Counted from the stretch's first letter, positions 48,762 through 58,178 are shown. The stretch: DNA of 64,000 nucleotides from Marinobacter sp. (GCA_014359475.1 JACIZI010000012.1:24768-88767), one strand, 5' to 3'. Numbers and translations: made by a program. Notes: generated by a model not told the origin, from the sequence alone.

Positions 48762-49555
48762 GCTGGTTCAGACTGCTGGCAAGACTGGTCAGTTTCATCA
48801 CCTGCCTGCTTTTGACTGCTGCCGTTGCCGGATTACTGATTCTTGTTGAAACGGTCTCCCGGCGCAGTATCTCGCGACCGCCCTGGGCAAGGGCCTGTTT
48901 TCATATGGCAGCACGCTGCAGCGGCTTTCGCATGAGCCAGCGCGGCGATATTGCCCGGGGACCCGTGCTGTTTGTCAGCAACCACATTTCCTGGTCCGAC
49001 ATTCCGGTGCTGGGCGGCATGGCACCGCTGCGCTTCCTGTCCAAGCAGGAAGTCAGGCGCTGGCCCCTGATCGGCTGGCTGGCCGCTCAGGCGGGTACCC
49101 TGTTTATCCGGCGGGGCGGGGGCACAGCAAACAAAGCGCGTGAAGAAATCGCCAACAGTCTGAAGCGGGGGGAATCCGTGCTGGTCTTTCCGGAGGGCAC
49201 CACCAGTGCCGGTATCGGTGTGCTGCCTTTTCACGGCAAACTGCTGAAGGCGGCCGTCGATGCCGGGGTACCCATCCAGCCAATCAGCATAGGCTATTTA
49301 AGGGATGGCCGGCCTGACCCGGTCGCTCCGTTCATCGGGGACGATGAATTCCAGAGCCACCTGGTGCGTATGCTGAAACGTCCGGCCACCCGGGTAGAAG
49401 TGTATTTCCATCCAGCCGTTACTCCCGGACAGGACGAATCCCTGGCCAGCCTGGCGGAACGCCTGCGGGACGTGGTAGCAAGGGGCCTGAAGGACATACA
49501 GTCCCCGGATACCCGCGCAGAAGGGGCACTGACGCGGGGCCCGGAATTCAGCTGA
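48758..49555 (+). CDS. olsA: 1-acyl-sn-glycerol-3-phosphate/lyso-ornithine lipid acyltransferase (OlsA/PlsC family)
   Basis: 265 aa. N-terminal hydrophobic segment about 12-31, then PlsC motifs: motif I NHISWSD (HX4D), motif II near LFIRRGGG, motif III VFPEGTTSAG. Translationally coupled to olsB by a 4-bp overlap, so it probably adds the second acyl chain to lyso-ornithine lipid. A general PlsC role cannot be excluded. Ends 9 bp before the convergent FKBP gene. Confidence 0.87.
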   Translation: MSWFRLLARLVSFITCLLLTAAVAGLLILVETVSRRSISRPPWARACFHMAARCSGFRMSQRGDIARGPVLFVSNHISWSDIPVLGGMAPLRFLSKQEVRRWPLIGWLAAQAGTLFIRRGGGTANKAREEIANSLKRGESVLVFPEGTTSAGIGVLPFHGKLLKAAVDAGVPIQPISIGYLRDGRPDPVAPFIGDDEFQSHLVRMLKRPATRVEVYFHPAVTPGQDESLASLAERLRDVVARGLKDIQSPDTRAEGALTRGPEFS

Positions 49556-49564
49556 GCCGGATGC

Positions 49565-50023
49565 TCAGCTGAGGGGATAGCCCCGCTTGACCTCCTCCAC
49601 GGTAGCTTCCCGCTTGCCGACAATTTCCAGGTCGAAGTAGAGGGTGAACCCCGCAAGCGGGTGGTTGGCATCCACCTTCACCAGATTGCCATCGATAGAA
49701 ACCACCTGTACCACCTGGGCCTCATCGCCGGTGTTGGTCTGAAATTTCATACCGGTTTGCAGGTTATCCACTCCTTCAAACAGGGAGCGGGGAACCGTGC
49801 GCACCAGCTCCTCCCGGTGCTCTCCGTAGGCCAGCTCCGGGGGGATGGTCACTTCCAGGCAGTCACCCACGCTGCGGTCCTTCACCGCACGCTGGATTCC
49901 CTCGATAATTTCCGGGCTGCCCTCCAGAAAATGCAGTGGCTCGCTGCCCTCGGAGGTGTCAACAAGCTCGCCCAGCTTGTTTTTCAGAACATAATGAACA
50001 GTGAAGACAAAAGGGTTGGACAT
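49565..50023 (-). CDS. FKBP-type peptidyl-prolyl isomerase, SlyD-like
   Basis: 152 aa. N-terminal FKBP half, IF (chaperone flap) domain with IPPELAYGEHREEL, and the C-terminal half VDANHPLAGFTLYFDLEIVG, which is the SlyD/FkpB arrangement. It lacks the long His/Cys-rich nickel-binding tail of E. coli SlyD. Cytoplasmic, no signal peptide. 5 bp downstream of the acetyl-CoA hydrolase gene, so probably cotranscribed. Confidence 0.9.
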   Translation of the reverse strand: MSNPFVFTVHYVLKNKLGELVDTSEGSEPLHFLEGSPEIIEGIQRAVKDRSVGDCLEVTIPPELAYGEHREELVRTVPRSLFEGVDNLQTGMKFQTNTGDEAQVVQVVSIDGNLVKVDANHPLAGFTLYFDLEIVGKREATVEEVKRGYPLS

Positions 50024-50028
50024 CAGCT

Positions 50029-52242
50029 TTACGCTTTCCCGTCAGAATCAGGTGCATTTATCTCGCGCAGACCATGGATCACCAGCTTGCGATCCATGCG
50101 CTCCCGCAGCCCCCGGGCAGAGTTCAGACCCATTCGCTCCAGATAGGAACGGTAGGTCGCAGCCTGTTCCGGAGTCCGCAAGGCGCGCCAGAGGGTGGCG
50201 AGTTTACCACGACGGGTGGATGTTGCAGCCTTCAGCGCCTTCAGGGCCCTGCCGAGTACCAACTCCTCATTGGTAAAATCACATCCGAACGGAAATGCGG
50301 GGAATGCCTGCCCCATTCCCGGCAGCGATACAGCCCCGCGCACCGATTCCGGCGTATTGCCTTGCCACTCATCGGGGAGGCGGAAGGACGGATCCACCTT
50401 GCCAGCCTTCTGCGCCTGTTTAAGCAGTTCCTCCTGAAAGCGGGAATCAGCAATCCGGATCAGCCTTAGATAAACCTGTTCATCCGGCTGGCCCCGCAAG
50501 TCGGCAATGCCATACTCGGTAATAACAATATCCCGCAGGTGACGGGGAATGGTGCAGTGGCCATAGCTGAACACGATATTGGAAGCCATCGCGCCACCAG
50601 ACTGGCGGGTTGCCCGCAGACACAGGATCGAGCGGGCCCCGGGCAGCTCATGGGCCATGGCCACAAAATTGTACTGGCCACCCACACCACTGACGACCCG
50701 GCCATCTTCCAGTCCATCAGACACTGCCGCGCCACTGAGGGTGTGCATCATTGCCGAGTTGACAAACCTGCTGTGTACCCGCTGGGCGACCTTGAGGCGC
50801 TGCCCGCCGTAAGCATGGTCATACAGGTGATTGATGAAATTCACGCTGGTCATACATATCTTGCGCTGCTCGTCATCGGTCAGCTCACGAAGCCGCTGGT
50901 AAAAATTTTCGGGACCCAGGTAGAAGCCACCGTGCATAACCACGCCGCCACTGAGCTTCTCACCAAGCCCTCTCGACTGCAGCGCCTGACGGGTTTCCTC
51001 ATTATCAAGGTCCGGCTCCACGGAATAATCCCCCAGCATCAGGCGGCCACCCCGCAGATACACATCTTCCCGCAGTATGCCGAACCGGCTCAGCCAGCGC
51101 AGGTCCCTGGCCCGCAACGGCGAGCTGATCAGCCCTTCGTCCCTCAGTACATCGAGGGTCTGCAAGGAGACCCCGGGGCCAATACGGCCACGGTTGACCA
51201 ATTCCTGCAATGGCGCATGGTCGAACACTTCCCGCTTCAGCACGCCGGCATCCAGCAGGTGCAGGAAACCGTCCACCATCATCTCACTGCAGCCGTAAAG
51301 TCCCTGCTCGAACGGGCCGGTTCCACCTTCCCTTGCCGCCACCGGGAACCGTTGCGCAATGTTGAGATGATCGTGCACACGCCGCCAGACGGCATTGTTC
51401 CGATGACGAAGAACCGTGCTGTGAACCAGCGCAGCACCCAGCGAACCAATGCCCACCTGCAGGGTGCCCCCGTCGCGCAGCAGGCTGCTGGCGTAGAAAC
51501 CAATCAGATGATCTTCCGGGCTGACATTCATCTGGGGCGCAGAGAACAACGGATAGTCCGTATCCGGCTGATGCAGCAGGAAGTCAAAGGTGTCTTCCGG
51601 CACCGCCGCATGATTGGCCAGGTACGGCAGATGGTGATTGGTCTCCCCGACAACAACCACCGGTTCGGCCCTGTCACGGCCCTGCTCGCGCAGCATGGGG
51701 ATCAAGTCGAGGGTCAGGTCCGGATTGCAGCTCAGGCTGACCTTGCCCTGCTCACTTCCCTCGCCCCCGGGAGCCGGGGCCACCATCTGGGCAACCACAT
51801 TGACTCCCAGGGAAAGCAGATCCCGCACCGCGTGGGTATAGTTGGTGCAGATATAGTTACGCTGCTGGCCGGTATGATGCAGATAACTGCCGGCCTTAAA
51901 GAAAAACTCCGAAACGCTGACATTTTCCGGCAGTGTATGGCTTGCTACATCACGGGCGTAGGCAAGTTCCGGAATTCGCCCGTACAACCGTTCGGCAAAG
52001 GGCCCCATAAAGCGCTTTTCAAGCGATGACGAACCACCCGGGGCGAGCAGCGACAAGGCTGTCACAATATGCAGGCGGATGGACTTGTCTTCGCAGGCCC
52101 GCTGATAAAGGGCATTCACAAACCGATTCGGCTTCCCCAGCCCCAGGGGCAGCCCCAGTGTAATCTCAGGGCCAACACTGGCAATTACCTGATCCACCAG
52201 TTCCTTCGCATCCGACTGATAGCGCGATGGTTTTTCTGTCAT
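50029..52242 (-). CDS. Acetyl-CoA hydrolase/transferase family protein
   Basis: 737 aa, longer than typical 500-640 aa members. The N-terminal CoA-transferase-like domain (about 10-230) is followed by the AcetylCoA_hyd_C domain (about 370-560) with VGGQYNFVAMAHELPGARSI, SNIVFSYGHCTIPRHLRDIV and ITEYGIADLRGQPDEQVYLR. The C-terminal roughly 150 residues are charged and family-specific. Enzymes of this family move or hydrolyse CoA from acetyl- or other short acyl-CoA; the true substrate is not clear. ATG at 52242, leading a two-gene unit with the SlyD-like gene. Confidence 0.85.
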   Translation of the reverse strand: MTEKPSRYQSDAKELVDQVIASVGPEITLGLPLGLGKPNRFVNALYQRACEDKSIRLHIVTALSLLAPGGSSSLEKRFMGPFAERLYGRIPELAYARDVASHTLPENVSVSEFFFKAGSYLHHTGQQRNYICTNYTHAVRDLLSLGVNVVAQMVAPAPGGEGSEQGKVSLSCNPDLTLDLIPMLREQGRDRAEPVVVVGETNHHLPYLANHAAVPEDTFDFLLHQPDTDYPLFSAPQMNVSPEDHLIGFYASSLLRDGGTLQVGIGSLGAALVHSTVLRHRNNAVWRRVHDHLNIAQRFPVAAREGGTGPFEQGLYGCSEMMVDGFLHLLDAGVLKREVFDHAPLQELVNRGRIGPGVSLQTLDVLRDEGLISSPLRARDLRWLSRFGILREDVYLRGGRLMLGDYSVEPDLDNEETRQALQSRGLGEKLSGGVVMHGGFYLGPENFYQRLRELTDDEQRKICMTSVNFINHLYDHAYGGQRLKVAQRVHSRFVNSAMMHTLSGAAVSDGLEDGRVVSGVGGQYNFVAMAHELPGARSILCLRATRQSGGAMASNIVFSYGHCTIPRHLRDIVITEYGIADLRGQPDEQVYLRLIRIADSRFQEELLKQAQKAGKVDPSFRLPDEWQGNTPESVRGAVSLPGMGQAFPAFPFGCDFTNEELVLGRALKALKAATSTRRGKLATLWRALRTPEQAATYRSYLERMGLNSARGLRERMDRKLVIHGLREINAPDSDGKA

Positions 52243-52353
52243 GCACCTCTCCTTGATCGGTTTTGGACCGTATCCGGAGATAGTTACACGTCAGACCATC
52301 ACAGACAATGCTCCCGGTCAGTTTGTGATATGCCGGAGCGGGGGGGGACAGGG

Positions 52354-52683
52354 TCAGAAGTTCCACCTCAAATTGAGGCAGGCACCACCGCCTTCCAGCA
52401 GTGCCACACCATGGTCTGCGTAGGCAGGATCGGAACCATAGTGCTTGCCCTCATAGCGTTTCCTCATGAACCCCAGGGTAAGCAGGCGGGATCCGATAGC
52501 GGTCAGGGCTTCCCCGGGCTGGTCACTGTCATACTCTCCGGAGATCTGTTGCTCCGGCAGTTCGTAGACATCCTCGGCCCGAACGGTTTGTTCCGGCTCC
52601 CCGTAGAGATCCGCCGCTTCCGCACGGACCACGAAGGCCAGCAGATTGAGTGCAAGAAGTACCAAAAACAGCCGAATAATCAT
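52354..52683 (-). CDS. Small secreted hypothetical protein
   Basis: 109 aa from the ATG at 52683. Signal peptide about 1-23 (MIIRLFLVLLALNLLAFVVR, then AEA-AD). The mature part is acidic (YGEPEQTVRAEDVYELPEQQ) and ends with GGGACLNLRWNF. I do not recognise the family. One Cys near the end. It lies alone upstream of the acetyl-CoA hydrolase gene, 111 bp away, on the same strand. Weak ribosome site. Confidence 0.6.
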   Translation of the reverse strand: MIIRLFLVLLALNLLAFVVRAEAADLYGEPEQTVRAEDVYELPEQQISGEYDSDQPGEALTAIGSRLLTLGFMRKRYEGKHYGSDPAYADHGVALLEGGGACLNLRWNF

Positions 52684-52869
52684 TTTTCTACTGCTCGCTG
52701 AACAGGGTGCGAATTTTAGTGACGACCACAACCAAAGTCTAATAGATCACGCCACAAATTATGTGAATCAAGACACAAAGAGACCAGTTTTTCGTCGTTC
52801 AAATGCAACCGAAGTGTCAAATTTCTGTTCAGACTTTTTCAGACTGTAACCAGTCGACCCGTAAAGAAA

Positions 52870-52914
52870 TTGTCACACCCCTGTCCCGCAACTGTCACGA
52901 CACTACGGCATAGT
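52870..52914 (+). promoter_or_regulatory. Pho box (three direct repeats) and -10 upstream of the glycosyltransferase operon
   Basis: Three 7-mers spaced exactly 11 bp apart: TTGTCAC (52870-52876), CTGTCCC (52881-52887), CTGTCAC (52892-52898), each resembling the PhoB half-site CTGTCAT and separated by 4 nt. A -10-like CATAGT (52909-52914) follows 10 bp after the last repeat, the usual PhoB promoter geometry with the box in place of a -35. The predicted transcript would start about 30 nt before the GTG at 52948. Confidence 0.75.
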
Positions 52915-52947
52915 GAATCCATGAACGCCGAGCATCAGGAACCCAAC

Positions 52948-54153
52948 GTGAGCCAGACACTCCGGACTGCGAAAAGCGGTGATCATATTGCCGTGGTTTC
53001 CGAGACTTTTTATCCGGAGATCAACGGTGTGACCAATACCCTGCGCCACCTGTGCAACGGACTGGCAGCCAGAGGCTACCGCGTATCGGTGGTGCGACCC
53101 CGCCAGAAAAACGAAACCGGCACGGAGCTGCAAAATATCAGCCACCAGACCATCGTGACCGGCCTGCCCTTACCGGGATACGCCGACCTCCGCTTTGGAA
53201 TGACCAGCAGTCAGCGCCTCCGGCGCCTCTGGCAGGCCGACCGGCCGGACCACCTCTACGTCGCTACCCAGGGGCCACTCGGGGTTGCCGCCGTTACCGC
53301 AGCCCGCCGACTGGGCATTCCGGTGGTGTCCGGCTTTCACACCAATTTTCACAGTTACTGCCATTACTACGGCGCAGGTTTTCTTGAAAAACTCCTTTGC
53401 CGTTACGGTCGCTGGTTCCACAACCGGACGGGTACCACACTGGCACCAACGCCAACCATCGCCAACGAAGTGCGGGCACTGGGCATCCACCCTGTCAAGG
53501 TATGGGGGCGCGGGGTTGACTGCGGTCAGTTTGCTCCCCACAAGCGCAGCAATGCCCTGCGAGCGGACTGGGGGCTGACATCCACCAACCGCGCGGTAAT
53601 CTATGTGGGGCGGCTGGCGGCAGAAAAGAATCTGAACCTGGCCATCAGCTGCTTCGAGCGGATTCGCACCCTGCATCCGGGGAGCCGCTTCATTCTGGTC
53701 GGTAGCGGGCCGATGGAAAAACGCATCCGCGAAAAACACCCGGACTACATATTGTGCGGCAATCTGCGGGGGGAGACCCTGGCCAGCCATTACGCCAGCG
53801 GTGACATCTTCCTGTTCCCGAGCAAAACCGACACCTTCGGCAATGTCGTCACCGAGGCCATGGCCAGCGGGCTGGCCGTGGTGGCATTCAATGCCGGCGC
53901 CGCCAGTGAGCATATTCTCCATGGCGAGAGCGGAATGGTTGCACCACTGGATAACGATGAAGCCTTTATCGACCACGCATTGACCCTCGCCGACCAGCCC
54001 ACCACCATCAGCCGCCTGGGCGCCAAGGCCCGCATGGAGGCACTGGCACTGGACTGGGATAGCCGGGTCAGCGAATTCGAGACCATTATCAGTAACCTCA
54101 GACAGGAGGCCATCTGTCATGGAAACCGCAAGCAAGGCATCACGACTCTTTGA
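52948..54153 (+). CDS. GT4 glycosyltransferase, probable lipid glycosyltransferase
   Basis: 401 aa from a GTG at 52948 with AGGA 7 nt upstream; an ATG at 52921 would sit almost at the predicted transcription start. N-terminal VVSETFYPEINGVTNTLRHL is characteristic of the GT4 group that includes SqdX/Agt-like and MgtA/PimB-like lipid glycosyltransferases. The C-terminal nucleotide-sugar domain has YVGRLAAEKNLNLAI, ILVGSGPMEKRI and FPSKTDTFGNVVTEAMASG. Likely a cytoplasmic-face enzyme that glycosylates diacylglycerol; sugar and acceptor are inferences from the neighbouring PAP2 gene and the Pho box. Confidence 0.8.
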   Translation: MSQTLRTAKSGDHIAVVSETFYPEINGVTNTLRHLCNGLAARGYRVSVVRPRQKNETGTELQNISHQTIVTGLPLPGYADLRFGMTSSQRLRRLWQADRPDHLYVATQGPLGVAAVTAARRLGIPVVSGFHTNFHSYCHYYGAGFLEKLLCRYGRWFHNRTGTTLAPTPTIANEVRALGIHPVKVWGRGVDCGQFAPHKRSNALRADWGLTSTNRAVIYVGRLAAEKNLNLAISCFERIRTLHPGSRFILVGSGPMEKRIREKHPDYILCGNLRGETLASHYASGDIFLFPSKTDTFGNVVTEAMASGLAVVAFNAGAASEHILHGESGMVAPLDNDEAFIDHALTLADQPTTISRLGAKARMEALALDWDSRVSEFETIISNLRQEAICHGNRKQGITTL

Positions 54154-54679
54154 TCTCGTGGATCAGAAAGAATTCGCTTTTTGCCAGGCGATCAACCGCA
54201 GCCTGAGGTTTCGGCCGGTACTGGGGTACTTCCAACTGGTCAGCAAACTGGGAGACGGCTGGATCTGGTATGCGCTGATCCTTTCCCTGCCCTGGTTTCT
54301 GCCCGCCCAGGGCCCGGGGCTGGCGATACTGATGGCGCTGACCGGGCTCTGCTGCACCGCCATCTATAAAGGCCTCAAGCGACATCTGGTGCGGGAGAGG
54401 CCTTTCATTTCCTTCCCCTCAATCAACTGCGGCACGCCCCCGCTGGACCGCTACAGCTTTCCCTCCGGTCACACCCTGCATGCCGTGTGCTTCACCGTGA
54501 TGCTGAGCGCGGTTTCACCCGCCCTGGCCCTGTACCTGACGCCTTTCACCCTCAGCGTTGCAGCCTCAAGGGTGATCCTGGGCCTGCATTACCCGACCGA
54601 CGTACTGGCAGGCGCCCTTATCGGAGGCTTGATCGGCGGGGCTTCCATTTACTGGTTCGCCGGGGCATTGGCGATGTAA
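54119..54679 (+). CDS. PAP2-family membrane phosphatase
   Basis: 186 aa with about five membrane segments. All three lipid-phosphatase motifs are present: KRHLVRERP (KX6RP), PSGH in YSFPSGHTLHAV, and SRVILGLHYPTD (SRX5HX3D). ATG at 54119 with AGGAGG 9 nt upstream; it overlaps the glycosyltransferase end by 35 bp, so the two are coupled. It probably dephosphorylates phosphatidic acid to diacylglycerol, the acceptor for the glycosyltransferase, though undecaprenyl-pyrophosphatase activity is an alternative. Confidence 0.88.
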   Translation: METASKASRLFDLVDQKEFAFCQAINRSLRFRPVLGYFQLVSKLGDGWIWYALILSLPWFLPAQGPGLAILMALTGLCCTAIYKGLKRHLVRERPFISFPSINCGTPPLDRYSFPSGHTLHAVCFTVMLSAVSPALALYLTPFTLSVAASRVILGLHYPTDVLAGALIGGLIGGASIYWFAGALAM

Positions 54680-54702
54680 GCCAGCCCCACCCGGGCCGGC
54701 TT

Positions 54703-55773
54703 TCAGTCAAACAGCCGCAACTGGGTCACCGGGGCGCTGTCGTTGCGGAAGCGCACGCCCAAACCAAGCAACCGCACCGGTCGATCCTCACGGGTAATGA
54801 GTTCATCCAGCAGGGGAAGAAAGTCCTCCGGTTCGGGCAGGTTTCTCTGGTCGCGCATGCGCTCCAGAGTATGGGTGGAAAAATCGCTGTAGCGGATCTT
54901 GATGAACAGTTTGTGGATGGGTTTGTCCGCCTGCTTGCGCTTCAGCCGGCGTTCCAGATCCGCCACCAGTGACGGCAACACGCTCACACAGGCATTCTTG
55001 CCCGGCAGATCCCGCGAGAAAGTACGCTCCACACTGACCGACTTGGCAATCCGGGAGACCACCACGGGGCGCTCATCGATACCCCGGGCCATATCGTACA
55101 GGCGCGCGCCATGTTTGCCGAAACGCTCCACCAGTTGGGCCAGCGTCAGCTTCTGCAGGTCAGCACAGTGACTGACACCCAGATCCGCCAGCTTTGCTGC
55201 AGTCACTCTGCCCACTCCGAACAACTTGTTCACCGGCAATTGCCGGACGAAAGCATCGACATCGCCGGGGCGAATCACAAACAGGCCGTCCGGCTTTTCC
55301 CAATCGCTGGCAATTTTTGCAAGGAATTTATTGGGGGCAACACCGGCGGACACGGTAATCCCTACCTGATCCCTGATTTTCCGGCGCAGGAAACGGGCCA
55401 TCAAAGTGGCGCTGCCCCGGTGCTCCGTTACTTCGGAAACATCCAGAAAGGCCTCATCCAGTGACAGGGGCTCCACCAGGTCCGTCAGCTCCCGCAGAAT
55501 GCCCATCACCTCACGGGACGCCATCCGATAGCGGTTCATATCCGGAGGCACCATCACCAGCCCGGGGCAAAGCCGGCGCGCCTCACTGACAGGCATCGCC
55601 GAGTGCACCCCGAATGCCCGGGCCTGGTAGTTACAGGTGGCCACCACGCCACGACCACCCTGGCCACCAATCGCCAAAGGCAGGTTCCGCAGGGCCGGAT
55701 CGTCCCGCATTTCCACCGCCGCGTAGAAGCAGTCACAATCCACATGGATGATCTTGCGTTGCAAGCTGGTCAC
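54703..55773 (-). CDS. dinB: DNA polymerase IV (DinB)
   Basis: 356 aa from a GTG at 55773. Y-family catalytic motifs [15 protein letters not shown] and [11 protein letters not shown], helix-hairpin-helix [16 protein letters not shown], and a C-terminal little-finger domain. It ends TQLRLFD, a likely beta-clamp-binding motif. It carries out translesion synthesis. A perfect LexA box sits 15-30 bp upstream of the start, so it is SOS-inducible. Confidence 0.96.
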   Translation of the reverse strand: MTSLQRKIIHVDCDCFYAAVEMRDDPALRNLPLAIGGQGGRGVVATCNYQARAFGVHSAMPVSEARRLCPGLVMVPPDMNRYRMASREVMGILRELTDLVEPLSLDEAFLDVSEVTEHRGSATLMARFLRRKIRDQVGITVSAGVAPNKFLAKIASDWEKPDGLFVIRPGDVDAFVRQLPVNKLFGVGRVTAAKLADLGVSHCADLQKLTLAQLVERFGKHGARLYDMARGIDERPVVVSRIAKSVSVERTFSRDLPGKNACVSVLPSLVADLERRLKRKQADKPIHKLFIKIRYSDFSTHTLERMRDQRNLPEPEDFLPLLDELITREDRPVRLLGLGVRFRNDSAPVTQLRLFD

Positions 55774-55787
55774 CGTCGCCAGAGTAT

Positions 55788-55803
55788 CTGTATATACATA
55801 CAG
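55788..55803 (-). promoter_or_regulatory. LexA (SOS) box upstream of dinB
   Basis: CTGTATATACATACAG, a CTG-N10-CAG palindrome with the AT-alternating core of the gammaproteobacterial consensus. It lies 15 bp upstream of the dinB GTG and 61 bp upstream of the divergent HopJ-family gene, which it might also affect. Confidence 0.93.
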
Positions 55804-55863
55804 CCTTGTATCTTACGGCAACATGCCGAGAATGTCAGGAACTTCAACCGTCGGAAACACCCA

Positions 55864-56253
55864 ATGAACATACCCGAAGCCGTCCGGATCCACCTGGCCT
55901 CTGTCAGCGCGGGCCACGCCGATTTCAGCGATACCCTGGGCCTGATCGACCGTTACTTTGATTACCAGCCCACCGCCTTCAGCAACGGCCCGCTGCGCAA
56001 TGCCCCGGGGGAGAATGCCGGCTCCTGCAGGGTATTTGCCCTGGGGCAGTACTGCAATCTGGGTGAAGCGGATACCCTCGCCCTGTTCGCGGAACATTAC
56101 CAGCAGGTACTGGACGAGCCGGCGGGCACCAGTCATGGTAACATTCGCCAGTTCATCAGCACCGGCTGGTCCGGGATTCGCTTTGAAGGCCCGAGCCTGA
56201 GACCGCGTCCGGAAGATCACCAGAACAACGCCACGGAAGAGTCCCATTCATGA
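55864..56253 (+). CDS. HopJ type III effector family protein
   Basis: 129 aa from the ATG at 55864. DTLGLIDRYFDYQPTAFSNG, NAPGENAGSCRVFALGQYCN and HGNIRQFISTGWSGIRFEG fit the HopJ family. Despite the name, the family is widespread in free-living gammaproteobacteria without type III secretion, so a housekeeping role is likely but unknown. Its stop overlaps the minC start (ATGA), so the two genes are coupled; divergent from dinB. Confidence 0.85.
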   Translation: MNIPEAVRIHLASVSAGHADFSDTLGLIDRYFDYQPTAFSNGPLRNAPGENAGSCRVFALGQYCNLGEADTLALFAEHYQQVLDEPAGTSHGNIRQFISTGWSGIRFEGPSLRPRPEDHQNNATEESHS

Positions 56254-57011
56254 CCGATACCGCCACGCCAGGGGTAAAAGACTGTTTCAGTTTTCGCAGC
56301 ACCAACCTGTCCATGACAGCATTGGAGCTTTACTACTTCGACGAGCAGGCGTTTGAAGAACTGCTACGCCGCACTATCAGCCAGGCACCCGGGTTTTTCC
56401 GGGACATTCCGCTGATCATCAGCCTGGAAAAATACCAGGGACTGGACAGCGAACTGGACTTCTTCCGGATTATCGGCACCTGCCGCCGGCACCAGATCCA
56501 TGTTATCGGTGTGCGCGGTGGCAATGACGACCAGCGCCGCCTGGCCCGGGGCGCGGCCCTGGCATTGTTGCCGGGTTCCGCCCACAATGACCGCCCGGTG
56601 GACAACGGTGCCAGCGAAGAAACTGCCGCTGCTGCCAGCAATGAGCCAGCTCCCCAGACTGCGTCAGGGGAAGCCCGGCCGGCCCGCGTTATCAGCCAGC
56701 CGGTGCGTTCCGGTCAGCAGGTGTACGCACCTGAGGGAGATTTAATCATTCTGGCCCCGGTACAGGCTGGTGCCGAGGTACTGGCAGCAGGTAACATCCA
56801 CGTATACGGACCCTTGCGCGGCCGGGCCCTGGCCGGAATTCACGGTGCGGAATCGGCACGGGTCTTCTGCCAGTCCCTGGAAGCGGAGCTTGTGTCCATA
56901 GCAGGGCACTATAAAATCTCCGAAGATCTTCAGGACCACGGCTGGAAAACCCCGGTGCAGATTCGTCTGCAGGGCGATGTACTGACGGTTTCGCCCCTGA
57001 ACAAACACTAA
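56250..57011 (+). CDS. minC: Septum site-determining protein MinC
   Basis: 253 aa. N-terminal FtsZ-inhibiting domain (about 10-110; LELYYFDEQAFEELLRRTIS) and C-terminal beta-helix MinD/FtsZ-binding domain (about 145-250; RSGQQVYAPEGDLIILAPVQ, GNIHVYGPLRGRALAGIHG) joined by an Ala/Glu-rich linker (about 112-145). It blocks division at poles. ATG overlaps the HopJ-family stop. Confidence 0.95.
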   Translation: MTDTATPGVKDCFSFRSTNLSMTALELYYFDEQAFEELLRRTISQAPGFFRDIPLIISLEKYQGLDSELDFFRIIGTCRRHQIHVIGVRGGNDDQRRLARGAALALLPGSAHNDRPVDNGASEETAAAASNEPAPQTASGEARPARVISQPVRSGQQVYAPEGDLIILAPVQAGAEVLAAGNIHVYGPLRGRALAGIHGAESARVFCQSLEAELVSIAGHYKISEDLQDHGWKTPVQIRLQGDVLTVSPLNKH

Positions 57012-57062
57012 AGGCCGGCCCGGCCGGAAACGACAAATCCACCGCAAAACAGGAATGCAACC

Positions 57063-57875
57063 TTGGCTAGAATCATCGTCGTTACCTCAGGAAAAGGTGG
57101 CGTAGGCAAGACCACAACCAGCGCATCTATCAGCACCGGTCTGGCAAAACGGGGCCACAAGACAGTGGTCATTGATTTCGACGTGGGCCTGCGGAACCTG
57201 GATCTGATCATGAACTGCGAACGCCGGGTGGTGTATGACTTTGTCAATGTCATCCAGGGCGAAGCCACACTGAACCAGGCACTGATCCGCGACAAACGGG
57301 TCAATACCCTGTACATCCTGCCCGCATCACAAACCCGGGAAAAAGAAGCCTTAACCCCGGAAGGCGTCGAGAGGGTCATCAACGAACTGTCGAAGACCTT
57401 CGAGTACATCGTATGCGACTCCCCCGCCGGCATCGAGCACGGGGCCATGATGGCGCTTTACCACGCCGACGAAGCAATAGTGGTGACCAACCCGGAAGTA
57501 TCCTCGGTCAGGGACTCGGACCGCATCCTCGGCATTCTGCAGAGCAAGTCAAAACGGGCTGAACTGGGCCAGGACCCTGTCAGGGAACACCTGCTGCTGA
57601 CCCGCTATAACCCGGATCGCGTCGAGCGTGGTGAAATGCTCTCCGTGGCCGACGTAGAAGAGATTCTGGCCATCCCGCTGCTGGGCGTGATTCCGGAATC
57701 CCAGATCGTGCTGAACGCCTCCAACCAGGGTTTGCCGGTCATTCTTGAGAGTGAAAGTGATGCCGGCCAGGCCTACGACGATGCCGTGGCCCGTCTGCTG
57801 GGCGAGGAGCGGGAACACCGGTTCCTGACCGCCCCGAAGAAAGGCATCTTTTCACGGATGTTCAAGGGGGGCTGA
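57063..57875 (+). CDS. minD: Septum site-determining ATPase MinD
   Basis: 270 aa from a TTG at 57063 ([20 protein letters not shown]). Deviant Walker A with signature lysine K11 and K16; [14 protein letters not shown]; the C-terminal amphipathic membrane helix [12 protein letters not shown] is present. It recruits MinC to the membrane and oscillates with MinE. 51 bp after minC, 2 bp before minE. Confidence 0.97.
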   Translation: MARIIVVTSGKGGVGKTTTSASISTGLAKRGHKTVVIDFDVGLRNLDLIMNCERRVVYDFVNVIQGEATLNQALIRDKRVNTLYILPASQTREKEALTPEGVERVINELSKTFEYIVCDSPAGIEHGAMMALYHADEAIVVTNPEVSSVRDSDRILGILQSKSKRAELGQDPVREHLLLTRYNPDRVERGEMLSVADVEEILAIPLLGVIPESQIVLNASNQGLPVILESESDAGQAYDDAVARLLGEEREHRFLTAPKKGIFSRMFKGG

Positions 57876-57877
57876 TC

Positions 57878-58132
57878 ATGAAGTTTCTGGATTACTTTAA
57901 AAGCAAGAAATCCGGCACCGCGAGTGTTGCCAAGGAGCGTCTGCAAATCATCGTTGCCCATCAGCGCGGTGAGCGGGAACAGCCAGACTATCTGCCGCAG
58001 ATGCAGCAGGAAATCCTGCAGGTGATCCGCAAGTACGTACAGATCAGCGACGACATGGTTCAGGTGGAAGTGGACCGCAGCGACAACTGCTCGATACTGG
58101 AGCTGAACGTCACCCTTCCGGAACACCAGTAA
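57878..58132 (+). CDS. minE: Cell division topological specificity factor MinE
   Basis: 84 aa. N-terminal membrane-targeting and anti-MinCD segment [20 protein letters not shown] followed by [20 protein letters not shown] and the dimerisation domain. It stimulates MinD ATPase and drives pole-to-pole oscillation. 2 bp after minD. Confidence 0.97.
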   Translation: MKFLDYFKSKKSGTASVAKERLQIIVAHQRGEREQPDYLPQMQQEILQVIRKYVQISDDMVQVEVDRSDNCSILELNVTLPEHQ

Positions 58133-58178
58133 CCGGGCCCTTGCCAATGTACTCTGCATAAAGCACAAGGACGTATCT

